This document shows, in pieces, positions 14,564 to 21,009 of a stretch of DNA of 34,007 nucleotides (its first letter is position 1; the number at the start of each line of letters is the position of its first letter). Source of the DNA: a virus; the IMG/VR virus record IMGVR_UViG_3300032053_000275, positions 1 through 34,007 of that record. One strand, 5' to 3'. The notes below the pieces were generated by a model. The model ran no database searches. It was given only the letters and a program-made list of their open reading frames with translations, and had not been told where the DNA came from. A program made the position numbers and the translations under genes.

Positions 14564-14830
14564 TTATTTTCGTGTCAACCGTAGATGATCTATGAATAGG
14601 TCAACTTCACGGTGAAGAATCATGTTAGCTTCAGCTTCTTGTTCAATCGTATTTACGCGGTCATAATTGAATGAGAAATCGTAGTAGTCAACTATGGCTA
14701 TAGCTTCTAGTTCATAGCCATCTACCGTTTTAATTCGATGATGTCCTGCTTGTGGATGTTTAGGAATTACCCAATGCAATAGATCGAGGACTTCTACGGC
14801 GGTCCAAATATTTGGAACTTTGATTTTCAT
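14564..14830 (-). CDS. Hypothetical protein (88 aa)
   Basis: Alpha/beta composition: helix (IWTAVEVLDLLHWVI), strand pair (HHRIKTVDGYELEAIAIVDY) and a C-terminal helix (EANMILHREVDLFIDHL). Second gene of the divergent minus-strand operon, 12 bases after the zinc microgene. No family recognised. Confidence 0.6.
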   Translation of the reverse strand: MKIKVPNIWTAVEVLDLLHWVIPKHPQAGHHRIKTVDGYELEAIAIVDYYDFSFNYDRVNTIEQEAEANMILHREVDLFIDHLRLTRK

Positions 14831-14842
14831 TCTTTTTCAACC

Positions 14843-15001
14843 TCACTTCTTTAACGGTTTGCCGTATTCATCTGGAAACGGACACTTCTTTGACTCTGGA
14901 CAGCCGCCTTCTGTGCAGTATGTTGGTGAGTATGCGAACCATTTTCTACGTCTAGGGCATTTTCCATGATTGCTTATCGGCTTGATTTTGCGGGCATCCA
15001 T
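14843..15001 (-). CDS. Zinc-binding microprotein (52 aa)
   Basis: ATG 15001 preceded by GAGGAAG. Four cysteines (C15, C29, C34, C40) in a basic context (KCPRRRKWF, CTEGGCPESKKC) suggest a zinc site. First gene transcribed leftward from the divergent control region at 15.02-15.08 kb. Confidence 0.6.
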   Translation of the reverse strand: MDARKIKPISNHGKCPRRRKWFAYSPTYCTEGGCPESKKCPFPDEYGKPLKK

Positions 15002-15018
15002 TTTCTTTCTTCCTCAAA

Positions 15019-15082
15019 GGTATAGTATACCTAAGTTGCTTAAAAAGTTTGCTATATTATAACATATGTGAGATAACTTTAT
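15019..15082. promoter_or_regulatory. Divergent promoter region with dyad operator
   Basis: GGTATAGTATACC (15019-15031) is a perfect 6+6 dyad around one base. CTAAGTTGCTTAA (15031-15043) abuts it. On the plus strand TATATTATA (about 15053-15061) lies roughly 27 bases before ATG 15083, fitting a leaderless archaeal promoter. On the minus strand CTTTTTAAG (about 15040-15048) would place the leftward start near 15018, right at the dyad. The dyad is thus well placed to control the early switch. Confidence 0.7.
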
Positions 15083-15463
15083 ATGGATGTATTTATGTCT
15101 AGTATATGTTGCGCCTTTCCAATAGAAATAGGTGAATTAGGAAAAATGAAAAGAACAGATTTTGAGGTTTGTAAGTCGGTTTTTGAAGTGCTGTTTCAGA
15201 ATAACATAATCCACAAATCTGACCTTAGAGGTCTTACAAGGCTTGGACCAAAATCTGTCAACAAATGGGTGGACCTGATTGCATTCATACAAAGCCAACC
15301 CAAACTGAAGATAACAAAGAAGGGCCGATACCAAATGCTAGAGCTGGAGAAGCCACCTCTTGACGAGAAAGTAGACGCTGAGACCATCGAAGCCCTCAAA
15401 ATAATGAGGTCGCTCATAGAATTGCCCCCTGACGAACTGAAAAAGAGACTAATCCTGCTATAA
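15083..15463 (+). CDS. Winged-helix-like regulator candidate (126 aa)
   Basis: ATG 15083 is 27 bases from a TATA-like element, so translation is probably leaderless; an internal ATG at 15146 is an alternative. Residues 28-80 have a helix-turn-helix-like pattern (FEVLFQNNIIHKSDLRGLTR, SVNKWVDLIAFIQ) followed by a strand-turn-strand (LKITKKGRYQMLEL), the outline of a winged helix. A helical C-terminus follows. Divergent from the zinc microgene and next to the dyad operator, so a regulator of the lytic/lysogenic or early/late switch is plausible. Confidence 0.6.
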   Translation: MDVFMSSICCAFPIEIGELGKMKRTDFEVCKSVFEVLFQNNIIHKSDLRGLTRLGPKSVNKWVDLIAFIQSQPKLKITKKGRYQMLELEKPPLDEKVDAETIEALKIMRSLIELPPDELKKRLILL

Positions 15464-15518
15464 TGAAATACGTATCCATTTCTTATAGTTACCTTGGCGT
15501 AAGAATAGGGAAGCGATA

Positions 15519-15534
15519 CTTATTTAAGCAACTT
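15519..15534 (+). promoter_or_regulatory. Leaderless promoter carrying the TTAAGCAACTT motif
   Basis: CTTATTTAAG (15519-15528) is centred about 27 bases before ATG 15550. The overlapping TTAAGCAACTT (15524-15534) repeats the motif at 15031-15043 in the opposite orientation. Confidence 0.55.
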
Positions 15535-15549
15535 CACCATAGATAGTGA

Positions 15550-15690
15550 ATGATGAAGCATCATTTCTGTCCTCAATGCGGGAACGAACTTCAAAAAGAG
15601 TCTGGAACAAGAGGTCTTTACAGGTGCAAATGCGGTTATTCAATGAATACAACGCGAAAAGATGAACTAGGAACCAGATTAGATTGGTGA
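15550..15690 (+). CDS. Zinc-ribbon microprotein (46 aa)
   Basis: Begins ATG-ATG at 15550, positioned for leaderless translation. CPQC and C-K-C (FCPQCGNELQ ... YRCKCGYSMN) form a small zinc ribbon, followed by a short polar tail. It stands as a separate gene between the regulator and the integrase segment. Possible transcription-factor-like role. Confidence 0.6.
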   Translation: MMKHHFCPQCGNELQKESGTRGLYRCKCGYSMNTTRKDELGTRLDW

Positions 15691-15767
15691 GAAAGATTGC
15701 CGAGGATTTACAAGCCACGATATGTTGTCGTACCCATACTAGATTCGGTTTAGGATGGTAAGACGCA

Positions 15768-15977
15768 ATGCCTTGCCCAAAATGCGGTGGCGTTACACGC
15801 TTAGTTTGGTATAAATGCGAAATCGTCAACGAGAAGTGTTTGAGATGCAGTTGGAAAAAAAAAACAGAAAGGCAGAAAAAAGCCTTCGGTCTAGAGGAGG
15901 TTGAAGGGTGCCAAGAACATATAAACAGCGGTACAAATTTCCTATGGAGGATCGGGATCTCGTTGACAAATGGATAA
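15768..15977 (+). CDS. Zinc-ribbon protein overlapping the integrase start (69 aa)
   Basis: CPKC (residues 3-6) and CLRC (24-27) give a clear zinc ribbon with a basic tail (SWKKKTERQKKAF). The last 23 codons overlap the recombinase gene in another frame, which is unusual in length, so the stop-side part may be non-conserved. Its frame also contains the GGAGG used by the recombinase gene, which suggests translational coupling. Confidence 0.5.
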   Translation: MPCPKCGGVTRLVWYKCEIVNEKCLRCSWKKKTERQKKAFGLEEVEGCQEHINSGTNFLWRIGISLTNG

Positions 15978-17017
15978 ACAGTTATGCAAGATGGCAGAGT
16001 CGCAACGCATACTTTTTTGGACTTGCAAACTTCAAACGCTGGTACAGGAAACCCTTGTCGGAATGGTTGCGGCTGCCTAGTTGGAATGAAAAGAAACCGT
16101 GCTGGGAAAAGATTGCTCTCGACTTTCAAAACTTTGCAGTAAACAATCCATTACCGGACGCATTGAAACCTTTAGCTGTCAACACGGTTCTAACTTCACT
16201 GCGAGCCTTAGCCAGCTTCACATATTACCATCGACATAAAACCTTCAAGTTGCGCCGTGGACAGCGTTTGCAGAGTGAGATGGATACTGATTCGCATATT
16301 TTCCAGACCAGCGACATTCAACGGATCTTTGACATTGGAAATCCGCAACAGAAGGCTATTGTTGCCGCGTTTGCGAGTTTGGGTTGGGAGTTCAGCGGTG
16401 TCTTAGGATTAAACCGTGAACGTGTTGAGAAATTGATTGCTCAAGCAGAACAAGTCGGTGAACGGTTTGTTTTCATTAAGGAACAACGCGGCAAAACTGG
16501 AGCACCACGATTTGCTGGTTTGAATCCCTTGGCCATTGAATACTTAAAGAAATACTGGCAAAAATGGAAAGGTCCAACGATGTTTAAGATTCGCACGAAA
16601 GGCGGCTTGAACGAAATGCTGCATCAACTTGCAGAAAAAAGCGGGATTATTACTACGGGTTCAGTTCACAGTCATCTTTTCCGCAAGTGGGTTATGGGAC
16701 AACTCACACAGGCGCGATGGAACCCTTATCAAATAGACTATTATGTGGGTAAGAAGATTCCAGGAGACAAACAAACTTATCTTCTACGATTAGAGCAGGA
16801 TATTCGGGAGATGTTTCCTGAAACCTACGAGAAATATTTGTCGTTGCGTCCGCAGGCTGTGGATGAGGATGTGAAACGAAGGATTGCGGCTTTAGAGAAA
16901 GAGAATCAAGAGTTGAAAGTGCGAAATGCAAAAGAACAGAAGTTTTTGGAGTTGCTTTCAGAGCCGAAACTTGCGGAAAGGTTCAAACGGTTTCTGGATG
17001 ATTTAGGCAAAGAATAG
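15908..17017 (+). CDS. int: Tyrosine recombinase/integrase (369 aa), first catalytic Arg not conserved
   Basis: Site-specific integration of the viral genome. GTG 15908 is chosen for the GGAGG 8 bases upstream. An N-terminal SAM-like helical domain (about 1-120) is followed by the catalytic domain: Lys in KEQRGKTG (191-198), H256-x-x-R259 (HLFRK), and Tyr291 (KQTYLL). At the position of the first catalytic Arg, normally G-x-R-x-x-E, the protein reads GWEFSGVLGL, so Arg is replaced by Glu161; the usual second His/Trp is Lys in VGKKIPG. The C-terminus adds a coiled coil (IAALEKENQELKVRNAKEQ). Recombinase identity is good; full activity is uncertain. Confidence 0.85.
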   Translation: MPRTYKQRYKFPMEDRDLVDKWINSYARWQSRNAYFFGLANFKRWYRKPLSEWLRLPSWNEKKPCWEKIALDFQNFAVNNPLPDALKPLAVNTVLTSLRALASFTYYHRHKTFKLRRGQRLQSEMDTDSHIFQTSDIQRIFDIGNPQQKAIVAAFASLGWEFSGVLGLNRERVEKLIAQAEQVGERFVFIKEQRGKTGAPRFAGLNPLAIEYLKKYWQKWKGPTMFKIRTKGGLNEMLHQLAEKSGIITTGSVHSHLFRKWVMGQLTQARWNPYQIDYYVGKKIPGDKQTYLLRLEQDIREMFPETYEKYLSLRPQAVDEDVKRRIAALEKENQELKVRNAKEQKFLELLSEPKLAERFKRFLDDLGKE

Positions 17018-17127
17018 CTTGTTCATTTTAACCTGACTCTTCGGAGAGGGTTTTCAGTGGTATGGTAGAAGTTATATCTAGGTTTGTCATTATCCATTAT
17101 TTCCGTAGGTTAAGGTGAAATTGTAAA

Positions 17128-17283
17128 ATGAAGCATAACAACAATAAAAATGAGAAAATCATCTCCCTTTCTTTATCTCAAACATATAAACTTCAACAAC
17201 TCTACCCAAATGAAAAGCTTGACTGTGTTGTTTGCCGAATTATCCTTGAGCGCAGTTCCCAATCCAATAGTCAATCAGTTTAG
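17128..17283 (+). CDS. Ribbon-helix-helix / VapB-like small regulator (51 aa)
   Basis: ATG 17128 with AAGGTGA 10 bases upstream. The strand IISLSLSQ, the helix TYKLQQLYPNEK and the second helix LDCVVCRIILERS follow the ribbon-helix-helix plan, close in style to short archaeal VapB-type antitoxins. No toxin gene lies next to it. The last 44 bases overlap a convergent gene on the minus strand. Confidence 0.5.
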   Translation: MKHNNNKNEKIISLSLSQTYKLQQLYPNEKLDCVVCRIILERSSQSNSQSV

Positions 17284-17398
17284 ACGTTGAATGGATGCCC
17301 TTCTTTTTCAGTTCTTTCTTGTGTTTGTTGAAGTATGTTTGTGCCTTTTCCCAACTGTAAGTTGGAATTGTTACGGTTGTTTGGCCTTCTCTTGGCAT
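17240..17398 (-). CDS. Ribbon-helix-helix DNA-binding protein (52 aa)
   Basis: A strand (QTTVTIPTYS), helix 1 (WEKAQTYFNKHKKELKKKG) and helix 2 (STSKLIDYWIGNCA) form a clear CopG/Arc-type ribbon-helix-helix. It faces left from the AACGGTTA operator cluster and overlaps the convergent 51-aa gene. No strong ribosome binding site is visible. Probable repressor of the plus-strand early operon and possibly of itself. Confidence 0.6.
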   Translation of the reverse strand: MPREGQTTVTIPTYSWEKAQTYFNKHKKELKKKGIHSTSKLIDYWIGNCAQG

Positions 17399-17416
17399 GG
17401 GCTTTCAACATGATTA

Positions 17417-17544
17417 GTAACGGTTACCATTATTTATTTGTTGTTGTATGATCTTCTAGAAGAGTGTTATAGAACTGTGCAGATAACCGTTAACACTTTT
17501 TTCTCAATAGGTTTAATATACTAGAACGGTTATAGGAACGGTTA
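17417..17544. promoter_or_regulatory. Operator cluster of four AACGGTTA sites with early-operon promoter
   Basis: GTAACGGTTAC (17417-17427, a near-perfect dyad), TAACCGTT (17484-17491, same core in reverse), AACGGTTA (17525-17532) and AACGGTTA (17537-17544, 12 bases on). TTTAATATA at 17512-17520 is a TATA-like box. The last two sites fall between it and the expected start, an ideal place for repression. Ribbon-helix-helix genes lie on both sides. Confidence 0.65.
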
Positions 17545-17562
17545 CAAGGAGAAAGCGAAACA

Positions 17563-17700
17563 TTGCCGAAACCGTCACAGAAAACCGTCACCATGAAAAA
17601 AGAAACCTATCAAGTCGCTGAGAAGAAAGCCAAAAAAGCCAAGAAAACTGTTGCAGGCTTTGTCACTGATCTGATTCTAGAAAACGTTCAGGAGGCTTAG
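17563..17700 (+). CDS. Ribbon-helix-helix regulator, first gene of the early operon (45 aa)
   Basis: TTG 17563 gives the complete fold (AGGAG 11 bases upstream); ATG 17593 would remove the DNA-binding strand. Strand KTVTMKKETY, helix 1 QVAEKKAKKAKK, helix 2 VAGFVTDLILENV: a textbook CopG/Arc-type pattern. It follows the AACGGTTA operators directly, so autoregulation is likely. Confidence 0.65.
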   Translation: MPKPSQKTVTMKKETYQVAEKKAKKAKKTVAGFVTDLILENVQEA

Positions 17701-17703
17701 GTT

Positions 17704-17823
17704 TTGGTTCGCAAGGACTCTGAGTTCAAAGCCAATGTCCGTGAACTGCGTCGCCTCTGCGATGACGTGTTGAACGCGCAACATCAATGCCAAATTGAAA
17801 AGAAATCGAAAAAGGAGGCATAG
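17704..17823 (+). CDS. Small charged helical protein (39 aa)
   Basis: TTG 17704 follows GGAGG (inside the previous gene's end) by 8 bases. Basic helical sequence with two cysteines (RELRRLCDDVLNAQHQCQIE). Ends in AAG-GAG-GCA-TAG, which also supplies the binding site for the next gene. Unknown function. Confidence 0.5.
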   Translation: MVRKDSEFKANVRELRRLCDDVLNAQHQCQIEKKSKKEA

Positions 17824-17824
17824 A

Positions 17825-17971
17825 ATGAGGGAAGTCAAAATTGAGAAAGCTGGAAACGGATACATCGTTAAATTTCTAGACTTCAGTGGCGGCGTTTCTG
17901 TCTTCAAAACTTTTGCAGAAATGATGGATTTTCTATTTGACCATTTTGATGAACAGAAGGCGAAAGCATGA
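17825..17971 (+). CDS. Hypothetical small alpha/beta protein (48 aa)
   Basis: Two strands (EVKIEKAGNGYIVKFLD and GVSVFKT) and a helix (FAEMMDFLFDHFDEQ). Its TGA overlaps the next ATG. The fold outline resembles short phage proteins of unknown role. Confidence 0.6.
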   Translation: MREVKIEKAGNGYIVKFLDFSGGVSVFKTFAEMMDFLFDHFDEQKAKA

Positions 17972-18150
17972 AGTTGTTTAGAGTCCATTTGAAAAATCGC
18001 ATACAAAACGCAGACGTTCAATTCAAACGGCAAGCAAAAGATTTAGCCCATGTATTGCCTTCGATCAAGCGAGAGATTCATAGATTGACAGGGGAATTTG
18101 GCAGTGGAACTTGGGTTCTCTATGATCTAACTGAGATTGAAAAACAATGA
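17968..18150 (+). CDS. Hypothetical basic helical protein (60 aa)
   Basis: ATG-TGA overlaps with both neighbours. Long basic helices (RIQNADVQFKRQAKDLAHVL, IKREIHRLTGEF) and a short strand end (TWVLYDL). Possible nucleic-acid binder; no family recognised. Confidence 0.6.
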   Translation: MKLFRVHLKNRIQNADVQFKRQAKDLAHVLPSIKREIHRLTGEFGSGTWVLYDLTEIEKQ

Positions 18151-18251
18151 AGACTGTGATTTGTTGCCGATGCCTCAACCCCGTCAAAATCCATGACCAA
18201 GAACGCATGAATTACTGCCAATGCGGACAGGAAATCCCTGGTTACACATGA
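18147..18251 (+). CDS. Zinc-ribbon microprotein (34 aa)
   Basis: CCRC near the N-terminus and CQC further on (ICCRCLNPVKI ... NYCQCGQEI) form a minimal zinc ribbon. Coupled by ATGA to the previous gene and by ATGA to the next frame. Confidence 0.6.
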   Translation: MKTVICCRCLNPVKIHDQERMNYCQCGQEIPGYT

Positions 18252-18319
18252 TAATATGGAAAAGGAAACTCAATGGTGAAATGCTATGTTTGAATGTAGC
18301 GATCTTTTCTGGGGAGTGA
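18248..18319 (+). CDS. Possible 23-aa leader peptide
   Basis: ATG 18248 overlaps the previous stop, and the frame ends inside the next gene. It may serve only to couple translation to the membrane protein that starts at 18286. Weak. Confidence 0.25.
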   Translation: MIIWKRKLNGEMLCLNVAIFSGE

Positions 18320-18393
18320 TTTTGATTTGCGCCGCATGTATTCTTGTTTTGACAGTCACACTCTGTAAGATTCTTTGGAGTATGATAAAATGA
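18286..18393 (+). CDS. Single-span membrane microprotein (35 aa)
   Basis: After a short acidic head, residues 8-27 are a clean hydrophobic helix (FWGVILICAACILVLTVTL), followed by a short basic end. Its TGA overlaps the next ATG. Function unknown. Confidence 0.5.
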   Translation: MFECSDLFWGVILICAACILVLTVTLCKILWSMIK

Positions 18394-18767
18394 GTAAGAT
18401 TGATGAAGCCAAACTCCTAGACGGCCTCATAGCCATAGCGGAATACTTCAAGAATGTCAGCGACTTAAGTTTGAAAGTTCACAAGGATATGACTCAAGTT
18501 ATCAATCATTTTCAAGTTGTTGAAACAGGAACAATCAAACCCCAAGCACCTGGCACCCCCATTAATTATTGGATTCTTACGGAAGGAGCGAACGGCCCGT
18601 TTGAACTTTTGAAAATGATGGACAGTGAAGAATATCGGATGTTGAGGGCGGAAGTTCAAGATAAGGATCACCCGATTTTCCATGATTTCGGCGGCAACAA
18701 TTACAGAGTGTGGTTGATGCGAGACGGCGAAACCATTGGGCGCAAAGCATTGAAGGGAAAAACATGA
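18390..18767 (+). CDS. Hypothetical protein (125 aa)
   Basis: Start ATG 18390 is chosen because it overlaps the preceding stop. A helical N-terminal third (LLDGLIAIAEYFKNVSDL) is followed by a proline-containing linker and an alpha/beta domain ending in a strand pair (NYRVWLMRDGETIGRK). It directly precedes, and overlaps, the ParB-like gene and may act with it. No family recognised. Confidence 0.6.
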   Translation: MSKIDEAKLLDGLIAIAEYFKNVSDLSLKVHKDMTQVINHFQVVETGTIKPQAPGTPINYWILTEGANGPFELLKMMDSEEYRMLRAEVQDKDHPIFHDFGGNNYRVWLMRDGETIGRKALKGKT

Positions 18768-19729
18768 CTGAATCAGATTACAATCTTGCTAAAAGCAAAA
18801 AAGCGTTAGGTCCACTGTACCCGATTCTTAAAGCCAAAGATGGCAGTATCATTGATGGTTTTCACAGACAGAACGATGATCCAGAATGGGCCAGCGTAAC
18901 GGTTGAGTCGATTGATACTCCTGTTAAGTTGGAACTTGCTAGACTTGCGGCAAACTTTTGCAGACGACAAATGCCTGCCACTGAATTTCAAAACAGAATC
19001 GCATTCTTAGTGAAATCAGGTTTGAAGGTCGAAGAAATTGCTGACCAAACAGGAATCAGCAAGACAACGATTTACAAGTACATGCCCCAAGAAGTAAAAG
19101 ATCCGCAAAAGGTTGATGCTGGTAAGGTTGGCGGTCTTACTTCAGGCATAGTCCGTTCTGCTTCGCCTGCGAACCAAACTGTTAAGATTCAAGATACTGT
19201 TCAATGTGACCGTTGCCACGTTTCCACTTCTAGCCCTATTGAATGGCATAACCATCAACTCTGCGACTCTTGTCACAAGAAAGCGTTAGCGGACCCCGAC
19301 GGTTTCAACGGTTACTTCACGGCGGTAAGCAAGAAACCTGAACCCCACGTCGTCTTAACTACTGATTCGCCTAGATCGTTGGATTCTTGGGAACAACGCA
19401 AAGCTCAGATGAGTCCTCAACACTCGAAAATAGAAGGCCTCGTCATCGCTTCGCTAATCGAGTCAGGCGTTTCAGGAATTGTTCAAGACCGACATTTCTG
19501 TGTTCAAGAAACTATTCCAGACATCTACTTGCCAGCCAAAAACACCGTGATTTATTTGGATGGTGAAGCGGTTCACAGTGGCAAACAAGACCGCGATGAA
19601 CAACTCCGCGATTTACTGAAGAAACGGACTGGCTTGAAGGTTCTGAGTTACAGTTACGATTCGACCAGTCAGAAGGAAGTGGAACGTGTGACAAAAGAAA
19701 TCTTATCAGTTGTGAAGGTGGAACCATGA
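18764..19729 (+). CDS. ParB-like / HTH / zinc ribbon / nuclease fusion (321 aa)
   Basis: ATG 18764 overlaps the previous stop. Residues 19-65 resemble the ParB/Spo0J N-terminal domain, with the nucleotide-binding-type box DGSIIDGFHRQ at 26-36. Residues 88-107 are a helix-turn-helix (VEEIADQTGISKTTIYKYM). A zinc ribbon C148-x2-C151...C167-x2-C170 follows. Residues 222-318 look like a DUF559/Vsr-type restriction-endonuclease fold, with PD252-253 and D266-G-E268 in IPDIYLPAKN-TVIYLDGEAVH and a closing LKVLSYS strand. Such a nuclease on a ParB-like DNA-binding scaffold could nick at a specific site (replication start, host DNA degradation) or guard the viral genome. Domain calls are from motifs only. 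Confidence 0.75.
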   Translation: MTESDYNLAKSKKALGPLYPILKAKDGSIIDGFHRQNDDPEWASVTVESIDTPVKLELARLAANFCRRQMPATEFQNRIAFLVKSGLKVEEIADQTGISKTTIYKYMPQEVKDPQKVDAGKVGGLTSGIVRSASPANQTVKIQDTVQCDRCHVSTSSPIEWHNHQLCDSCHKKALADPDGFNGYFTAVSKKPEPHVVLTTDSPRSLDSWEQRKAQMSPQHSKIEGLVIASLIESGVSGIVQDRHFCVQETIPDIYLPAKNTVIYLDGEAVHSGKQDRDEQLRDLLKKRTGLKVLSYSYDSTSQKEVERVTKEILSVVKVEP

Positions 19730-19866
19730 CGATGCAAATGGAAGATCGTTTAATCATGGAACGTTTGGACAGGCTTGAAGCCAAATTGAAGGAAGACATG
19801 CGTGAACTAGAGTGTTTGAAGAATATGCAGGTTATCCGGCAGTGGAGAAGGAGAAACAAACAATGA
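19726..19866 (+). CDS. Small coiled-coil protein (46 aa)
   Basis: Overlaps both neighbours by ATGA. One amphipathic helix (DRLIMERLDRLEAKLKEDMR) with leucine spacing suited to dimerisation, then a basic tail. It may be a partner of the ParB-like protein. Confidence 0.6.
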   Translation: MTMQMEDRLIMERLDRLEAKLKEDMRELECLKNMQVIRQWRRRNKQ

Positions 19867-20366
19867 GTTCTGAAAAGTTGCGAATCAGAGTTCCCTATTC
19901 AAACACGACTGTTCCGATTGAAAAGACCAAGATGAAACTTGAGAAACTCTTGAAGAGTTACGGGGTCAAGAAAGTGGTGTGGGCTACCGATGACAATGAA
20001 GAGGTTTTGATGTTTGAAGTTTTGGTTCAGGTTAAAGGGGTCAAAGTTGGAAGAGCATATCAGATAAAACCTCCTCACATCCCCATCGGCAAACGTCAGT
20101 ATGGTCGATTGGTTCAGACTGAGAACAAGAATCAGGAATGGCGGCTTGTTTTTCATTGGGTGAAGACGAAGCTTGAAGCTGTCACATGGGGACTTAGCAC
20201 GATTGAAAAAGAGTTTCTAAGTGAAACTGTCATGCAGTTGCCTGATGGTTCGGTTACAACGGTTGGGGAAAGAATCCAAGAAATCTATGACACTATTCAG
20301 AATCCCGCTTTGGAAGATCATTCAATGTCTAGGGCAAAGATTGTTGAGGGAGAGATTGTGACATGA
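19863..20366 (+). CDS. Hypothetical DNA-metabolism-like protein (167 aa)
   Basis: ATG 19863 overlaps the previous stop. A beta-rich start (LRIRVPYSNTTVPI) leads into a helix (KMKLEKLLKSYGVKKVVWAT) and a strand-rich core with an HWVKTKLEAVTWG segment, then a helical tail. The pattern resembles small alpha/beta proteins found near recombination genes, but I recognise no family. Confidence 0.6.
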   Translation: MSSEKLRIRVPYSNTTVPIEKTKMKLEKLLKSYGVKKVVWATDDNEEVLMFEVLVQVKGVKVGRAYQIKPPHIPIGKRQYGRLVQTENKNQEWRLVFHWVKTKLEAVTWGLSTIEKEFLSETVMQLPDGSVTTVGERIQEIYDTIQNPALEDHSMSRAKIVEGEIVT

Positions 20367-20476
20367 ATTGGGCTTGTTTCAAATGGCTCAATGCAACCAG
20401 CAAACGCCTAGTTAAGAAGAAGCGGACTCGGAAGTTGGTGGTTGATTTGGTTTTCCAAATGACAAAGAAGGCATGA
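20363..20476 (+). CDS. Small basic protein (37 aa)
   Basis: ATGA-coupled at both ends. Very basic (ATSKRLVKKKRTRKLVVDLV), possibly nucleic-acid binding. It ends with the recurring AAG-AAG-GCA-TGA junction. Confidence 0.5.
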   Translation: MNWACFKWLNATSKRLVKKKRTRKLVVDLVFQMTKKA

Positions 20477-20616
20477 ATATGAATGAAGTGACTTGTCTAG
20501 ATTGTCGGAAATGTTATGCGTTGACGAGGGTTTGTCAGGTCTTCAACAAGTCTGTAGCAGACAATTCTATTCATCCGTGGGAATGTGGTCGCTTTGAACC
20601 AAGAGTGAAGGCATGA
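20473..20616 (+). CDS. Cys-rich microprotein (47 aa)
   Basis: C-x2-C-x2-C near the N-terminus (TCLDCRKC) plus C21 and C38 (VCQVFN, WECGRFEP). Likely a zinc or Fe-S site. Ends with the AAG-GCA-TGA junction. Confidence 0.6.
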   Translation: MNMNEVTCLDCRKCYALTRVCQVFNKSVADNSIHPWECGRFEPRVKA

Positions 20617-20620
20617 AAAA

Positions 20621-20785
20621 ATGAAGCATTTCAAGCATTTGTTAGGAAGATACAAAATTGGAGAATCTGAGAACGCTATCAAACACGCGAAAAGTCAATT
20701 TGACAGTCTATTGAGGTCTGGGAAGGAATTGAAGGATAATTGGGTTGAGATTCAAGTCTTTCTATATGACACGAAGAAGGAATGA
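20621..20785 (+). CDS. Hypothetical helical protein (54 aa)
   Basis: Starts five bases after the preceding stop; AAGG of the GAAGGCATGA junction serves as the ribosome binding site. Basic helices (HFKHLLGRYKIG, ENAIKHAKSQFDSLL) and a C-terminal strand. Unknown. Confidence 0.55.
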   Translation: MKHFKHLLGRYKIGESENAIKHAKSQFDSLLRSGKELKDNWVEIQVFLYDTKKE

Positions 20786-20810
20786 GTCAAATGACAAGGA
20801 AGGTACAAAC

Positions 20811-21005
20811 ATGATGAAACTTGAAGATTTTCTTTGGCAATCCAAAACAGGCTGTTGCCACGTTATCAATCCTAAAACTCATCGAACCTACTGCGGTTTT
20901 GCCGCCTTAATATTGGAAGATTGGCATCCTCTCGATGTGATTCCCTCTGAGAAACACCTACCAACATGCAAGATTTGTTTGAAAGGATGGAGAAAGAAGG
21001 CATGA
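20811..21005 (+). CDS. Zinc-binding small protein (64 aa)
   Basis: Start ATG 20811 is preferred over a TTG further upstream because GGAAGG sits before it. C-C-H (GCCHVI), Y-C-G and C-x2-C (TCKICLKGW) form a plausible zinc site seen in several short viral proteins. Ends with AAG-AAG-GCA-TGA. Confidence 0.65.
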   Translation: MMKLEDFLWQSKTGCCHVINPKTHRTYCGFAALILEDWHPLDVIPSEKHLPTCKICLKGWRKKA

Positions 21006-21009
21006 TAAG

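Noticed and set aside
17018-17060. Short hairpin after the integrase (CTCT-TCGG-AGAG followed by GGTTTTC) as terminator or attachment site
   Set aside because: The stem has only four pairs, and no tRNA-like 3' sequence or repeated core was found to support an attachment site.
20745-20810. TTG start for the zinc-binding gene at 20811
   Set aside because: It would overlap the previous gene and lacks a ribosome binding site, whereas GGAAGG stands before ATG 20811.
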